Source: CAVPDE01 sp964580575 | Lineage (GTDB): Bacteria > Desulfobacterota > DSM-4660 > Desulfatiglandales > HGW-15 | DNA length: 23,394 bases | Direction: 5' to 3' | Assembly: GCA_964580575.1 (NCBI GenBank) | Contig: CAZOLJ010000070.1 | Span: 1-23,394, forward strand | Shown here: one piece after another, positions 23,376-23,394 of the stretch | Numbering within the stretch: position 1 is the stretch's first letter | Layout of the letters: each line of letters starts with the position of its first letter | Translations under genes and position numbers: made by a program | The notes under the pieces: model-generated | What the model saw: only the letters and a program-made list of their open reading frames with translations | Told to the model about the DNA's origin: nothing | Databases searched by the model: none

Positions 23376-23394
23376 CAGCGTCCATGCTTTTCCC

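Overview
The window reads as chromosomal DNA of a free-living Gram-negative bacterium, most likely a deltaproteobacterial (Desulfobacterota, Syntrophobacter-like) lineage. This is inferred from an Mla-type outer-membrane lipid system, a UGA-containing redoxin, a long hybrid kinase, a PAS-GAF-sigma54 regulator and generally GC-rich genes. No rRNA, tRNA or CRISPR array was seen.

Layout. 1-1762 is one end of an integron. It holds a partial attC hairpin at the left edge, a 604-bp cassette carrying a brnT-brnA toxin-antitoxin pair (minus strand), the attI core at 601-607, and an intI integrase transcribed away from the array. 1880-3886 holds two glycolytic genes, gpmA and pgk. 4097-4651 is a small exported redoxin whose UxxC active site is encoded by an in-frame TGA followed by a SECIS-like hairpin; it has its own promoter and terminator. 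4788-8793 is an Mla-like lipid transport operon: STAS-MlaE permease, MlaF ATPase, MlaD and a PqiC-like lipoprotein. Two related palindromic GGAGT-repeat elements sit exactly at the 3' ends of mlaE and mlaF. 8900-9087 is a frameshifted SYLF-domain remnant, followed by a small membrane protein gene. 9579-14780 encodes a 1733-residue hybrid histidine kinase ending in two receivers and an HPt. 14941-16293 encodes a receiver-coupled class III nucleotide cyclase, a plausible output partner for that kinase.

16614-19092 is decayed DNA. A PAS-GAF-sigma54 activator is broken by an amber codon and an internal deletion. Its Fis-type helix-turn-helix is joined in frame to the tail of a barrel-like protein. 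Next comes a chimera of signal peptide, sulfatase fragment and another barrel-like tail. 19277-20329 holds a small exported protein and a SYLF protein interrupted by a second amber codon. 20348-23258 (minus strand) is the housekeeping pair lepA-hemW with overlapping ends.

Most notable are the integron boundary, where the cassette's first bases are complementary to its own attC R'' box exactly as theory requires, and the selenocysteine redoxin. The rest is a mixture of ordinary core genes and a patch of gene decay by deletion and fusion.
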